Shown: in pieces, positions 8,329-17,519 of the stretch
How the letters are laid out: each line of letters opens with the position of its first letter
How positions within the stretch are numbered: position 1 is the stretch's first letter
Assembly: GCA_966250385.1 (NCBI GenBank)
Contig: CBINHC010000004.1
Coordinates: forward strand, 1-64,000
DNA length: 64,000 bases
Source of the DNA: DASWTL01 sp966250385
Lineage (GTDB): Bacteria > Bacteroidota > Bacteroidia > Sphingobacteriales > Sphingobacteriaceae
Direction of reading: 5' to 3'
Notes under the pieces: model-generated
Told to the model about the DNA's origin: nothing
The model's database searches: none
Seen by the model: the letters and a program-made list of their open reading frames with translations, nothing else
Position numbers and translations under genes: made by a program

Positions 8329-9405
8329 ATGGAAAATAAGGATGGCGAAATTTCAATAGTCGAGGCGTCACAGAAGGTGAGACAATTGTTCTTTTACGTT
8401 TTAGCTAGATGGAAAATAGTGGTGGCTGCGGGATTAATTGGAGCAGTGTTAGGTCTGGTTTATGCTACACAACACAAAGCTGTCTATACTGCTGAATGCA
8501 CGTTTGTGTTGGAGGGAGAAAGTAATGATGGCCTAAGTAGCTATGCAGGAATAGCGTCGATGGTTGGAATTAACCTTCCAAGCGGTGGTGGTGGACTCTT
8601 CAGGGGAGAAAATATAATCGACCTTTATCGTTCGAGAGAAATGATTTTGAAGACACTTCTCTCCTTTGGGCAATTTGATGGCAGAAAGATGCTACTAATC
8701 GAGCGTTACATTCTAAATGGGGACCTTCGGGACTCTTGGACTACGGGTCCGGCTTTTCGAAAGTTATCATTTCGAGTACCAAGGGAATCGTTTACTCGAG
8801 CTCAGGATAGTATTCTGAAGGTTATTGTTGGAAACATTAATAGCAACGATTTAACTATTGAGAAGCCAAATATTAAGTCCAGCATTATCAGTGTCAGGTT
8901 TAAGTCTGAAGATGAGTTGTTTGCCAAGGAGTTTACCGTAAGGTTAGTTGAGAATGTAAATCAGTTTTACATAGAAACTAGAACTAAAAAGGCGATTGAA
9001 AACCAAGTTATTTTACAGCGGCAAACAGATTCAGTAAGGAACGCCCTTAACGCCGCCTTGTACGGCGTAGCTTCCTCCTCGGATATTAATCCAAATCCTA
9101 ATCCGGCTTTGCGGGTTTTACAAGTTGCCTCTAAGCGTCGAGAGGTGGATGTACAGGCGAACCAAGCAATTTTGTCTGAGCTTGTTAAGAACTTAGAGGT
9201 AGCTAAGGTTTCCTTGCGGAGGGAGACCCCATTGTTGCAAATTGTTGATCGTCCGGTGCTTCCGTTAACCAAGGTTAAGATAGGAAAATTTCAAGGCGCT
9301 TTGATCGGTGGAGGCCTGGGATGTCTTGGAATTGTTATGTGCATTATATTAGGCACCGTATTTAGAAGAGTTTTTCTATCTAACCACCAGCTGGCTTCCA
9401 CGTAG
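8329..9405 (+). CDS. Wzz-type chain-length/export co-polymerase, cluster A
   Basis: This 358-residue protein has the two-transmembrane layout of polysaccharide co-polymerases. A first membrane segment lies at about residues 25-46 (VVAAGLIGAVLGLVYA). A long periplasmic, largely helical region follows, and a second membrane segment is at about 325-350 (GALIGGGLGCLGIVM). A proline-rich stretch, IVDRPVLPLTKVKIGK, precedes the second segment, as is usual for Wzz. No cytoplasmic tyrosine-kinase domain with Walker motifs is present, and no separate kinase gene is nearby. It sits between the SLBB exporter and the flippase, so it likely sets chain length or couples polymerisation to export. Confidence 0.85.
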   Translation: MENKDGEISIVEASQKVRQLFFYVLARWKIVVAAGLIGAVLGLVYATQHKAVYTAECTFVLEGESNDGLSSYAGIASMVGINLPSGGGGLFRGENIIDLYRSREMILKTLLSFGQFDGRKMLLIERYILNGDLRDSWTTGPAFRKLSFRVPRESFTRAQDSILKVIVGNINSNDLTIEKPNIKSSIISVRFKSEDELFAKEFTVRLVENVNQFYIETRTKKAIENQVILQRQTDSVRNALNAALYGVASSSDINPNPNPALRVLQVASKRREVDVQANQAILSELVKNLEVAKVSLRRETPLLQIVDRPVLPLTKVKIGKFQGALIGGGLGCLGIVMCIILGTVFRRVFLSNHQLAST

Positions 9406-9422
9406 TTTAAAATCACGCTAAA

Positions 9423-10886
9423 TTGTCAGTTAGAAATAGGGTTGTTACTGGCTTCTCATGGAGCTTTTTCGATGGAATTACTAACAATTTATTCCAGTTT
9501 ATTACTGGTATCCTTTTGGCCCGGATCATCTCTCCTAAGGAGTTTGGAGTTGTCGGTGTTTTCAGTATTTTTCTGGGGATCCTACCCGTGTTTATTGATG
9601 GCGGCTTTTCAAGCGCCTTAATACAAAAAAAGCGCTGCACGCAATTGGATTATTCTTCAGTTTACTTTTTGAATATCGTGGTGGCTGGTTTTTTCTATAT
9701 GCTGCTGGCACTGAGTTCTTCTGCTCTTGCTTCTTTTTTTGCGATCCCCGAGTTAGAATCAATTATAGGCGCTATAGGGCTTGTATTACCGCTTTCAGCC
9801 TTAACTTCAGTGCCGACTACCATTCTGACTAAAGAGTTGAATTTTAAATTGCTGGCTAAAGTTTCCGTCATTAGCACGCTATTGGGAAGCGCCGTAAGTT
9901 TAATATTGGCCTACCAAGGTTGGGGCGTCTGGGCATTGGTTTGGAGGAGTCTTATTCAAACGTCAGTAACGATAATAATGCTCTTTGCTCTGTATCCATG
10001 GAGACCGACTTTCGCTGTTAGTATTCGCTCCTTGAGGAAGCTCTTTAAATTTGGATCAAACCTCCTGCTCGCTGGATTAGCAAATAAAATCTTCGACAAT
10101 GCATTTTATTTCGTTATTGGGAAGTGGTATTCTCCAGGCGAACTTGGACTCTACACTCGAGCGGATATGTTTAGTAAGCTTCCCGCCCAGCAGTTGACTT
10201 CCGTCGTACAACGCGTCAGCTTTCCTGTTCTGGTGGCATATCAGGATGATAATGACAAATTGAAAAATGCGTATAAGCAAATATTATCCCCTATCATGTT
10301 TGTTTCGTTCTTGTGCCTGTTTGTATTGGCAGCAATGTCAGAATCCATAATATTTGTAGTGTTAGGTGATGAATGGCACGGTTCAATTAAGTACCTTCAA
10401 TTGCTTTGTTTCTCTTCGGCTTTGTATCCCTTACACGCATTGAATCTCAATATTCTTAACGTTAAGGGCCGGTCTGACATGTTTTTGAAGTTGGAGGGCA
10501 TAAAGAAGGTGCTACTTCTGCCAGTTCTTGCTATGGGTATCTTCCAAGGAATAAATGTGATGCTTGTTGGGATGATTGTTTTCTCGCTGCTTGCGTTTGG
10601 GCTGAATGCGCTTTGGTCATCCCGGCTTGTTGGCTACTCATTGGGGCAGCAGATATTAGATTTAGTTAGACCTTTTGGATTAGCGGTATTTGTAAGTGGG
10701 TGTGTGTATGCATTATCATTTCTACATTTTGTTGATCAACTTACGATGTTGTTAAGTCAACTTTCGATTGCTGCTCTTATAACGATTTGCGTGTGTGAAG
10801 CATCAAGATTAGATTCTTATCTGAAGGCTAAGGGGTATATTTTATCTAAAGTATCACGTCTGAGAACGAAAACATACATTTACTAA
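9423..10886 (+). CDS. Wzx-type lipid-linked oligosaccharide flippase, cluster A
   Basis: This is a 487-residue integral membrane protein with about 12-14 hydrophobic segments. It belongs to the polysaccharide transporter (MOP) superfamily and would flip undecaprenyl-linked repeat units across the inner membrane. The N-terminus has FSWSFFDGITNNLFQFITG and LLARIISPKEFGVVGV, typical of the WzxC/TuaB branch, and LGLYTRADMFSKLP follows the middle. The start is TTG at 9423; no ATG lies near it in frame and the family motif begins within the first 15 residues. The stop overlaps the ATG of the next gene by one base, indicating translational coupling. Confidence 0.88.
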   Translation: MSVRNRVVTGFSWSFFDGITNNLFQFITGILLARIISPKEFGVVGVFSIFLGILPVFIDGGFSSALIQKKRCTQLDYSSVYFLNIVVAGFFYMLLALSSSALASFFAIPELESIIGAIGLVLPLSALTSVPTTILTKELNFKLLAKVSVISTLLGSAVSLILAYQGWGVWALVWRSLIQTSVTIIMLFALYPWRPTFAVSIRSLRKLFKFGSNLLLAGLANKIFDNAFYFVIGKWYSPGELGLYTRADMFSKLPAQQLTSVVQRVSFPVLVAYQDDNDKLKNAYKQILSPIMFVSFLCLFVLAAMSESIIFVVLGDEWHGSIKYLQLLCFSSALYPLHALNLNILNVKGRSDMFLKLEGIKKVLLLPVLAMGIFQGINVMLVGMIVFSLLAFGLNALWSSRLVGYSLGQQILDLVRPFGLAVFVSGCVYALSFLHFVDQLTMLLSQLSIAALITICVCEASRLDSYLKAKGYILSKVSRLRTKTYIY

Positions 10887-12322
10887 TGAATAACTTCGAA
10901 AAATTATATAAGGAATCGCTTTTCTTGAAAAGTGCACTGTCTGTCGACAATGGAATACTTACAATAGACGAGATTGTGGGCTGGCTCGAAGAACAAAGCT
11001 CGAAAGTTCATATTCAAATTTCTAAGATTCCCTTTTTAGAGCTCAATCAATGGCAATATAGGCCTGAAACAGGATCGATTGAGCATGGCACAGGTCGGTT
11101 TTTTAAGATTGAGGGTATCGAAGTACGTACTAATTGGGGGAGCGTAAACTTCTGGAAACAGCCTATTATAAACCAACCCGAGGTTGGCATCCTTGGACTT
11201 ATTGCAAAAGAAATAAAGGGTGTTCTTCATTTTTTGATGCAGGCAAAGATTGAGCCAGGTAATATTAATTATGTGCAACTTTCTCCCACTCTCCAAGCTA
11301 CAAGGAGTAACTTTACAGCAGTCCATAGAGGGAAGGCTCCAGCTTATCTAAATTATTTCCTGCGAGCAAAAGCAGATACGATACTCCTAGATCAGCTGCA
11401 ATCGGAACAGGGTGGTAGGTTTCTGAGAAAGCGTAATAGAAATATTATAATTCGTGTAGATGAAGACTTTCCAGTTGAAGACAATTTTACATGGGTTACG
11501 TTAGGACAGCTAAAGAGGTTAATGGACTGTGATAACCTTGTTAATATGGATACTCGCACAGTAGTCGCAGGTATCACCTTTGGAATGTTTGACGAAAATA
11601 TGTTTGAGTTTTTGCGCTCTTTTAATGCGTTTGAGCTCAATGATCAACATCGCATCAAGTTCTTGCACTCTGCTGTTGTGAGGGGCGTACCGCTACACTC
11701 GATCGAAGACATAATTACATTCATCACTAAACTTAAAAGTGAGTATTATTTGGACGTTTCTAAGGTGTCATTAACATCCCTGGACGACTGGTCTTTCAAT
11801 GACGAGGTTATCCAGCATAAGGAAAATAAGTACTTCCGCGTTGTTGCGACTCGTGTAGAAATTGAAAATCGGGAGGTATCGAGCTGGACTCAACCTATGG
11901 TGGAGCCAGCCCAGGAGGGCCTCTGCGCATTCGTATGTAAGGAGATTAAGGGAATCCTCCACTTTGCAGTACAAGCCAAGTTGGAATGTGGAAACTTTGA
12001 TATCATCGAGCTGGCTCCGACTGTCCAATGTTTAACCGGAAACTACCGAGATACTGAAGAGGGTACCTTACCGTTTCTAGAGTATGTTCTTAATGCCGGA
12101 AAAGAGCAGATTGTGTTTGATACCTATCAATCGGAAGAAGGAGGGCGTTTTTTTAGGGAACAGAATAGAAATATGATTGTCATGGCCTCGGATGATGTTT
12201 CCACCGAGTTGCCCGATAAATTTATTTGGATGACCCTGGCTCAACTGCACACTTTCCTAAAGTTTAATAATTACCTGAACATTCAAGCTAGGAGCTTAAT
12301 TGCCGCAATCTCATTTGTTTAA
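10886..12322 (+). CDS. NDP-hexose 2,3-dehydratase (EvaA/TylX3-like)
   Basis: The 478-residue protein is an internal duplication, as in the NDP-hexose 2,3-dehydratases known from antibiotic deoxysugar pathways. Each half repeats the same motifs: SEQGGRFLRKRNRNIII near residue 173 and SEEGGRFFREQNRNMIV near 414. Likewise KEIKGVLHFLMQAK in the first half matches KEIKGILHFAVQAK in the second, each preceded by a W(K/T)QP element. The family removes water across C2-C3 of dTDP-4-keto-6-deoxyglucose, giving an unstable 3,4-diketo-2,6-dideoxy sugar. The next gene encodes the expected 3-ketoreductase. Such enzymes are best known from actinobacterial antibiotic clusters, so its presence in a polysaccharide locus is notable. 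Identification rests on motif recall and the duplication. Confidence 0.85.
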   Translation: MNNFEKLYKESLFLKSALSVDNGILTIDEIVGWLEEQSSKVHIQISKIPFLELNQWQYRPETGSIEHGTGRFFKIEGIEVRTNWGSVNFWKQPIINQPEVGILGLIAKEIKGVLHFLMQAKIEPGNINYVQLSPTLQATRSNFTAVHRGKAPAYLNYFLRAKADTILLDQLQSEQGGRFLRKRNRNIIIRVDEDFPVEDNFTWVTLGQLKRLMDCDNLVNMDTRTVVAGITFGMFDENMFEFLRSFNAFELNDQHRIKFLHSAVVRGVPLHSIEDIITFITKLKSEYYLDVSKVSLTSLDDWSFNDEVIQHKENKYFRVVATRVEIENREVSSWTQPMVEPAQEGLCAFVCKEIKGILHFAVQAKLECGNFDIIELAPTVQCLTGNYRDTEEGTLPFLEYVLNAGKEQIVFDTYQSEEGGRFFREQNRNMIVMASDDVSTELPDKFIWMTLAQLHTFLKFNNYLNIQARSLIAAISFV

Positions 12323-12324
12323 GT

Positions 12325-13299
12325 ATGTCTGTAAAAATTGGTGTTTTAGGTTGTGCAAATATAGCGGTTCGCTCAGTGATACCTGCGCTACTTGAGCTGC
12401 CCGATACGTTTGCGGTTGTTGGTGTGGCAAGTAGAAGTGTGAACAAGGCGAACGATATTGCAACTCGATTTGGGTTGAAAGCTTTTTACTCATATGACGA
12501 GATGCTCACTTCTGCCGGCCTCAAAGCAGTCTATATCCCGCTACCTAATGCATTGCATTTTGAGTGGATTGAGAAAGCGTTACGACTTGGAATACATGTT
12601 TTGGTTGAAAAGTCCTTAGCTTGTAGTGAGGAGCAGGTCGTGTACGTGAATTCCTTAGCGAAATCAAACAACTTAGTATTACTTGAGAACTTTCAATTTC
12701 GCTTTCATAGTCAGCTGATGTATATTAAGAGTCTGATTTCCGATGGCGTTATTGGCGAATTGAGGTCGGTGCGGGCCTGTTTTGGCTTTCCACCTTTTTC
12801 TGATCTAAATAATATACGGTATCAGAAGGCGCTGGGGGGAGGGGCATTACTTGATGCGGGGGCTTATCCGATAAAACTTGCCCAGCTTTTGCTTCAGGGT
12901 GACATCTCTGTGCGTGGTGCAAAATGGCATTTGGACCCGGTAAGTGGTGTAGATCTATGGGGTGGAGGTTTTATTGTCGAGGATGAAGGCGATCTTTTCG
13001 TCGAGTTTTCGTTCGGGTTCGATCACTACTATCAAAATTCAGTCGAACTTTGGGGTTCAAAGGGCAAGCTCTCAACAGAAAGGATTTTCACGGCGCCTCC
13101 AGATTATTCTCCGACTATTCGTATAGAGAATAAAGATGGTAAACAGCTTTTACAGTTACCTCAAGATAATCATTTTAAAAATATTTTAAATTACTTTGCA
13201 AGCCTCATCCGCGAACCAAGCAACGCTGAGGCCGAATATATTCAAAACTGCCTTCAAGCAAAGCTGATACAACAATTTAAACAAGCAAATGAAAGATAA
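12325..13299 (+). CDS. Gfo/Idh/MocA-family NDP-hexose 3-ketoreductase
   Basis: This is a 324-residue NAD(P)-dependent oxidoreductase. The Rossmann start is KIGVLGCANIAVRSVIPAL. The family lysine motif appears as LVEKSLA (usual EKP), and NFQFRFHSQ follows. GGGALLDAGAYPIKLAQLL holds the usual active-site region, with Tyr in place of the common His. This GCANIA and DAGAYP style is characteristic of reductases paired with 2,3-dehydratases (TylC1/SpnN/KijD10 type). It starts 2 bases after the dehydratase stop. The pair is expected to give dTDP-4-keto-2,6-dideoxyhexose. The stereochemistry at C3 cannot be read from sequence. Confidence 0.8.
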   Translation: MSVKIGVLGCANIAVRSVIPALLELPDTFAVVGVASRSVNKANDIATRFGLKAFYSYDEMLTSAGLKAVYIPLPNALHFEWIEKALRLGIHVLVEKSLACSEEQVVYVNSLAKSNNLVLLENFQFRFHSQLMYIKSLISDGVIGELRSVRACFGFPPFSDLNNIRYQKALGGGALLDAGAYPIKLAQLLLQGDISVRGAKWHLDPVSGVDLWGGGFIVEDEGDLFVEFSFGFDHYYQNSVELWGSKGKLSTERIFTAPPDYSPTIRIENKDGKQLLQLPQDNHFKNILNYFASLIREPSNAEAEYIQNCLQAKLIQQFKQANER

Positions 13300-14380
13300 A
13301 CCGACATATGTTACGATGCCGTCCCTGGCGCCCCTTGAAGAATACATGGACCTATTACAAGGTGTTTGGGAAAGAGGTATACTAACTCATAATGGCCCAT
13401 TAGTCCAGCGGCTGGAAGGTGAAATTTCTCAGAAATTTCGGCTTCCTAACTTTATTGCTGTTTCAAATGGAACTATTGCCATTCAAATGGCTATCCGGGC
13501 GCTTGGGTTAAAAGGGGAAATTGTTACTACTCCATTTACCTGGGTAGCTACAGTAAGCGCAATTAAATGGGAAGGATGTACTCCGATATTTGCAGATATT
13601 GATAAACACACACTTAACATTGATCCATTAGAAATTGAAAAGAAGATTACTGACAAGACGGTAGCTATTCTGCCAGTTCATGTGTTTGGAAATCCGTGCG
13701 ATATTTCAAAGATTCAGGAAATAGCGGAGAGATATAGTTTGCCCGTTATATATGACGCTGCGCACGCGATAGGTTCTACCTTCGCCGGGCGGAGCCTTTT
13801 AGAATATGGGGACATTTCCGCGACTAGCCTACATGCAACAAAAATCCTTAATACCGGAGAGGGCGGCGGGTGTGTCACCAATCGACCGGACTTGGCCGAC
13901 AAGCTTAGAAGGATCCGCTTTTTTGGTCACGATGACGGAAAAGATGTTGTCGAGGACGGATTCAATGGGAAGCTGACAGAAATACACTCGGCGTTGGGGA
14001 TTGCGAACATGAAGTATATCGACGACGTGCTTGGAGACCGTGAAAAGAAATATAAATATTACAAGAAAAAGCTGGAAAGCTTCAAACATGTTAGGCTGCA
14101 GAAAACTGAATTCGGCGAAAAGAACTATTCCTATTTCCCCGTGATCTTTGAGTCCGAAGAGTTACTGTTGAAGATTGAAAAAGCCCTTAATCAAAACCAA
14201 ATATATCCTCGAAGGTATTTTTTCCCTTCTGTAAACACATATTCGAATATTGTTGAATATCAAGATTGCCCGATATCGGAGGATATATCCAGGAGGATAC
14301 TATGTTTGCCCTTATATTATGGACTTGGTGTGGAGCAGATTGATACTGTTTGCAAGGTTATTTGGGACTTCTGTAAATGA
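13289..14380 (+). CDS. DegT/DnrJ/EryC1/StrS-family sugar aminotransferase
   Basis: This 363-residue PLP enzyme would add an amino group to a keto-sugar nucleotide. VSNGTIAIQMAIRALG near residue 58 binds the cofactor phosphate. Asp156 and His159 are in YDAAHAIG. The Schiff-base Lys185 lies in SLHATKILNTGEGG, and the C-terminal helix region has NGKLTEIHSALG. It overlaps the ketoreductase by 11 bases. Because the C3 keto group would already be reduced by that enzyme, amination at C4 is the simplest reading and would give a 4-amino-2,4,6-trideoxyhexose nucleotide. A C3 or non-dTDP substrate cannot be excluded. The following 83 bases before the ACP gene are AT-rich. Confidence 0.88.
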   Translation: MKDKPTYVTMPSLAPLEEYMDLLQGVWERGILTHNGPLVQRLEGEISQKFRLPNFIAVSNGTIAIQMAIRALGLKGEIVTTPFTWVATVSAIKWEGCTPIFADIDKHTLNIDPLEIEKKITDKTVAILPVHVFGNPCDISKIQEIAERYSLPVIYDAAHAIGSTFAGRSLLEYGDISATSLHATKILNTGEGGGCVTNRPDLADKLRRIRFFGHDDGKDVVEDGFNGKLTEIHSALGIANMKYIDDVLGDREKKYKYYKKKLESFKHVRLQKTEFGEKNYSYFPVIFESEELLLKIEKALNQNQIYPRRYFFPSVNTYSNIVEYQDCPISEDISRRILCLPLYYGLGVEQIDTVCKVIWDFCK

Positions 14381-14463
14381 TTTTAAAATCGGCCAAGATT
14401 ATGAATACTCATTGTTTAGAGCATTGCTTACAAAATTTAATTATTTAATTTTAAAATTTAGCT

Positions 14464-14694
14464 ATGGAAATAGAATTGTTTGTGCAACGATTTGTTGATT
14501 TATTAGAAGAGACAGATGTAGAAGGGGTTACTGGAAAGACCATTTTTAGGACCCTTGATGAATGGGATTCCTTGACTGCCTTGTCATTGATTGCGATGGT
14601 TGACGAGGAGTATTCGGTAAAGTTAACGGGTGCTGACATAAGAAACGCAGCTACCATAGCTGACATTTTTGAGATAATTAAGGCAAGATCTTAA
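14464..14694 (+). CDS. Dedicated acyl carrier protein
   Basis: This 76-residue acidic protein has the carrier-protein fold pattern and the phosphopantetheine attachment site DSL, with Ser36 in LDEWDSLTALSLIAM. The length is normal for a stand-alone ACP. It starts the acyl-building block of cluster A, and its TAA overlaps the ATG of the first KAS III by one base. Its position, apart from a housekeeping fab operon and among polysaccharide genes, indicates that it carries the acyl chain made by the next three enzymes and hands it to the acyltransferase at 17.5 kb. Housekeeping ACPs usually have a GADSLD site; the differing site here fits a specialised carrier. Confidence 0.88.
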   Translation: MEIELFVQRFVDLLEETDVEGVTGKTIFRTLDEWDSLTALSLIAMVDEEYSVKLTGADIRNAATIADIFEIIKARS

Positions 14695-15749
14695 TGGCCA
14701 GAGTCTCTTTAGAGGACATTAGCATTCGAGGTATCTCCTGTTGCGTACCTAAAAAAAGAGTACAAAATTCGCAGCTGGCTATTTTTACTTCTGCTGAAGC
14801 TCAGAAATTTATTGAGCGAACGGGAGTAGAGGAGCGGCGAGTCACTGACGGTGAAACTTGCACGTCTGACCTGTGTCATGTTGCTGCTAATTCTCTTTTG
14901 GAGAAGCTGAATTGGAAGCCAGAGGAGGTTCAGCTATTAGTATATGTTTCCCAAACGGGAGATTATATACTGCCCTCAACCGCCGTTACTCTACAAGAAA
15001 GACTTGGTCTTTCTACAGAATGTATCGCCTTTGACGTGCCTTTGGGGTGCTCTGGATATGTCTACGGGCTTTCAATTGCTTCAGGGCTAATGAAGTCTTT
15101 TGGTCTAAAGAAGGGGTTACTTTTGGCTGGTGACACGATAAGTAAATATGTGTCAAAAAATGATAAAAGTGCTTATCCATTATTTGGCGACGCTGCAAGC
15201 GCTACAGCCCTTGAGTATGATAAAGGCTCCAGACCCATGTTTTTTGAACTAGGGTCAGACGGTTTGGGGTATAAATCTATAATGATCTCTGCGGGTGGAT
15301 CTAGGAATCCGATTAGTTCAGATTCTTTAAAACAAATTGAGGTGGAGCCTGGAGTATCGAGGAACGAGTGTCAATTGGCGCTTGATGGTATGGAGGTGTT
15401 TTCGTTTGGAATCACCAAAGCCCCTGAAAGTGTAAAGTGTTTGCTTGACGGCTTTAGTTTGTCAGGGGAATTAGTCGACTACTTTGTCTTTCATCAGGCG
15501 AACTTGATGATGAATAAAGCTATTGCAAGGAAGCTAAAGTTGCAGGCGGAAAAGGTGCCAATTTCACTAGGAAGTTTTGGGAATACCTCGTCTGCCTCAA
15601 TCCCGCTGACAATTGTAACCGAATTAAGAGAGAAAATTTTAGGGAAAAGCTGCACCTTGCTTTTATGTGGTTTCGGTGTAGGCCTCTCATGGGGCAGCGT
15701 TTACCTAGGCCTAGAGGAGAACACTATATTTGATTTTAACGAGTTATGA
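14694..15749 (+). CDS. Beta-ketoacyl-ACP synthase III-like condensing enzyme (first copy)
   Basis: This 351-residue thiolase-fold enzyme carries the complete KAS III triad. Cys119 is in FDVPLGCSGYVYGL, the His is in VFHQANLMM, and the Asn is in GSFGNTSSAS. The GVEERR motif that precedes the active site in FabH is also present. It would join an acyl-CoA or acyl-ACP starter to malonyl-ACP. Gene overlaps on both sides (1 base with the ACP, 4 bases with the reductase) show a tightly coupled unit. A second related copy is at 16.5 kb; two condensing enzymes would allow two distinct extension steps. The starter unit cannot be predicted from sequence alone. Confidence 0.87.
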   Translation: MARVSLEDISIRGISCCVPKKRVQNSQLAIFTSAEAQKFIERTGVEERRVTDGETCTSDLCHVAANSLLEKLNWKPEEVQLLVYVSQTGDYILPSTAVTLQERLGLSTECIAFDVPLGCSGYVYGLSIASGLMKSFGLKKGLLLAGDTISKYVSKNDKSAYPLFGDAASATALEYDKGSRPMFFELGSDGLGYKSIMISAGGSRNPISSDSLKQIEVEPGVSRNECQLALDGMEVFSFGITKAPESVKCLLDGFSLSGELVDYFVFHQANLMMNKAIARKLKLQAEKVPISLGSFGNTSSASIPLTIVTELREKILGKSCTLLLCGFGVGLSWGSVYLGLEENTIFDFNEL

Positions 15750-16510
15750 TTGAAAATCTATTTAGCTTAGAGGGAAAAAGGATTTTAGTCACAGGCAGCT
15801 CATCGGGGATCGGTAAGCAGATCGCCCTTACAGTGAGCAAAAGCGGCGGTGAAGTAGTTCTTACCGGGAGAAATCAAGATCGGTTATCGTCTCTAGCTAG
15901 AGGCATCGCCGAAATAGCGTCTTATGAGCCAAGAGTGGTTGCCGGAGACCTGACGGATCCTGATACTATTCCTAGAATTGTTGACAGTTGTGACTACTTT
16001 GATGGGGTCGTCCATGCTGCTGGAGTGATGAATCTCTTGCCTTTTAAGTTCCTCACCCAGGATTTGCTTCGCGAAATGATGGAGGTGAATTTTTTTTCAC
16101 CCACCCTATTATCTATGGAGCTGGTCAAGAGGAAAAAATTAACCAGACATTCCTCAATAGTGTACATCACTTCTATTAACGGATCAGTATTAGGTAGTAA
16201 GGCCAACTCAATGTATGCTGCGAGTAAGGGCGCACTTACCGGAATGATAAGAGCGATGGCAATAGATCTAGCAAAAAGTAAAGTGCGAGTAAACGAAATC
16301 GCACCGGGCATGATCGAAACCGAGGGTGCCATTGAAATAAAAAATATAGTGTCTGAAGAGGCAATCTCTGAAGATATTAGAAAATATCCTTTGCGACGGT
16401 ATGGTACTCCACTCGATGTTGCGTGTGCGTGTGTGTACCTTTTGTCTGAAGGAAGTAGTTGGGTAACAGGCTCCAAAATCGTCATTGATGGAGGGTATTC
16501 AGTTCAGTAA
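15746..16510 (+). CDS. Short-chain dehydrogenase/reductase, FabG-like
   Basis: This is a 254-residue classical SDR. The cofactor motif is TGSSSGIGKQIA near residue 16, followed by the NAG-region variant VVHAAGVMN. The catalytic Ser lies in YITSING and Tyr/Lys are in MYAASKGAL. The end, GSKIVIDGGYSVQ, is typical of FabG. The likely role is reducing the beta-keto group on the ACP-bound chain to a hydroxyl. No dehydratase or enoyl reductase gene is adjacent, so the chain would remain hydroxylated. It overlaps both flanking KAS III genes or nearly touches them. A role in sugar reduction is less likely given the neighbours. Confidence 0.85.
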   Translation: MIENLFSLEGKRILVTGSSSGIGKQIALTVSKSGGEVVLTGRNQDRLSSLARGIAEIASYEPRVVAGDLTDPDTIPRIVDSCDYFDGVVHAAGVMNLLPFKFLTQDLLREMMEVNFFSPTLLSMELVKRKKLTRHSSIVYITSINGSVLGSKANSMYAASKGALTGMIRAMAIDLAKSKVRVNEIAPGMIETEGAIEIKNIVSEEAISEDIRKYPLRRYGTPLDVACACVYLLSEGSSWVTGSKIVIDGGYSVQ

Positions 16511-16511
16511 A

Positions 16512-17519
16512 ATGGCGTATATTAAGTGTATATCATATTACCTTCCGGAGTTCGAGTTGACTAACGAAAAAATCAATGCCATTTTTCCAGAATGGGGAAT
16601 TGAGAAGATTAGTTCTAAAACGGGTATTAGATCCCGACGCGTGAGTGCAACGAATGAGACGGCCTCAGACATGGCCTTCGCTGCTGCTGAAACACTTTTT
16701 AAAGAACACAATTTTGATCGGGCCAATGTAGATTTTTTATTGCTCTGTACCCAAAGTCCGGACTATTTCTTACCTACCACAGCGTGTATACTACAGGATA
16801 GGCTAGGGCTTAGAACTAGCATAGGAGCTTTGGATTTTAACTTAGGTTGTTCTGGATACGTGTATGGGTTAAGTCTTGCCAAGGGGCTAATAAATAGCGG
16901 AATGGCAAAGAACGTCCTGTTGATCACGTCTGAAACCTATTCAAAGTATATCCACCCTGCTGATAAAAGTAATCGCACTATTTTTGGGGATGCTGCTGCT
17001 GCCACGATAGTATCAGTTGAAAATGGAGGGATATGTGAAATCGGCGATTTCCTTTTTGGTACCGATGGAAGTGGTTACCAGAATCTTATTGTTAAGCATG
17101 GCGGGCTTAGGTCTCGAGAAGTAAGTGGCGCAGAAAGGTCAGACGAGTATGGCAATGTTAGTACTGATGAAACTCTTTACATGAATGGTCCAGAAATATT
17201 CAATTTCACAATTGAAGCTGTTCCTGCATTGGTTAAGAAGATGCTAAACAAGGCCAAGCTCGATTTGTCCGAGGTGGATCTATTTGTATTTCATCAAGCC
17301 AATCGTTACATGTTGAACCATCTGAGAAAGAAGATAGGTATTGCGGAGGATAAGTTTTTCATCTCCATGGAGGATTTTGGGAATACCGTGTCCTCGACGA
17401 TTCCAATTGCGATGTATGAAGCGGTTAGATCGGGTAAGTTCTCAACAATAGAAAACGTACTACTTGCTGGTTTTGGTGTTGGCTACTCTTGGGCATCGTG
17501 TAATTTAAAGGTATATTGA
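16512..17519 (+). CDS. Beta-ketoacyl-ACP synthase III-like condensing enzyme (second copy)
   Basis: From ATG 16512 this gene gives 335 residues; TTG 16485 and ATG 16488 are upstream alternatives that would overlap the reductase. The ATG at 16512 is preferred because the family start YIKCISYYLPE follows immediately. The triad is complete: Cys113 in FNLGCSGYVYGL, His in VFHQANRYM, and Asn in EDFGNTVSST. It is clearly related to the first copy but far from identical (compare TQSPDYFLPTTA with SQTGDYILPSTA), which suggests an old duplication with different chain-length or starter preference. Its TGA overlaps the ATG of the acyltransferase. Confidence 0.87.
   Translation: MAYIKCISYYLPEFELTNEKINAIFPEWGIEKISSKTGIRSRRVSATNETASDMAFAAAETLFKEHNFDRANVDFLLLCTQSPDYFLPTTACILQDRLGLRTSIGALDFNLGCSGYVYGLSLAKGLINSGMAKNVLLITSETYSKYIHPADKSNRTIFGDAAAATIVSVENGGICEIGDFLFGTDGSGYQNLIVKHGGLRSREVSGAERSDEYGNVSTDETLYMNGPEIFNFTIEAVPALVKKMLNKAKLDLSEVDLFVFHQANRYMLNHLRKKIGIAEDKFFISMEDFGNTVSSTIPIAMYEAVRSGKFSTIENVLLAGFGVGYSWASCNLKVY

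Noticed and set aside
8329..9405. Wzc-type tyrosine autokinase in cluster A
   Set aside because: The protein ends soon after the second membrane segment; no Walker A/B motif or tyrosine-rich tail is present.
15994..16485. 163-residue minus-strand frame
   Set aside because: It is antisense to the FabG-like reductase whose motifs are complete, and has no recognisable features.
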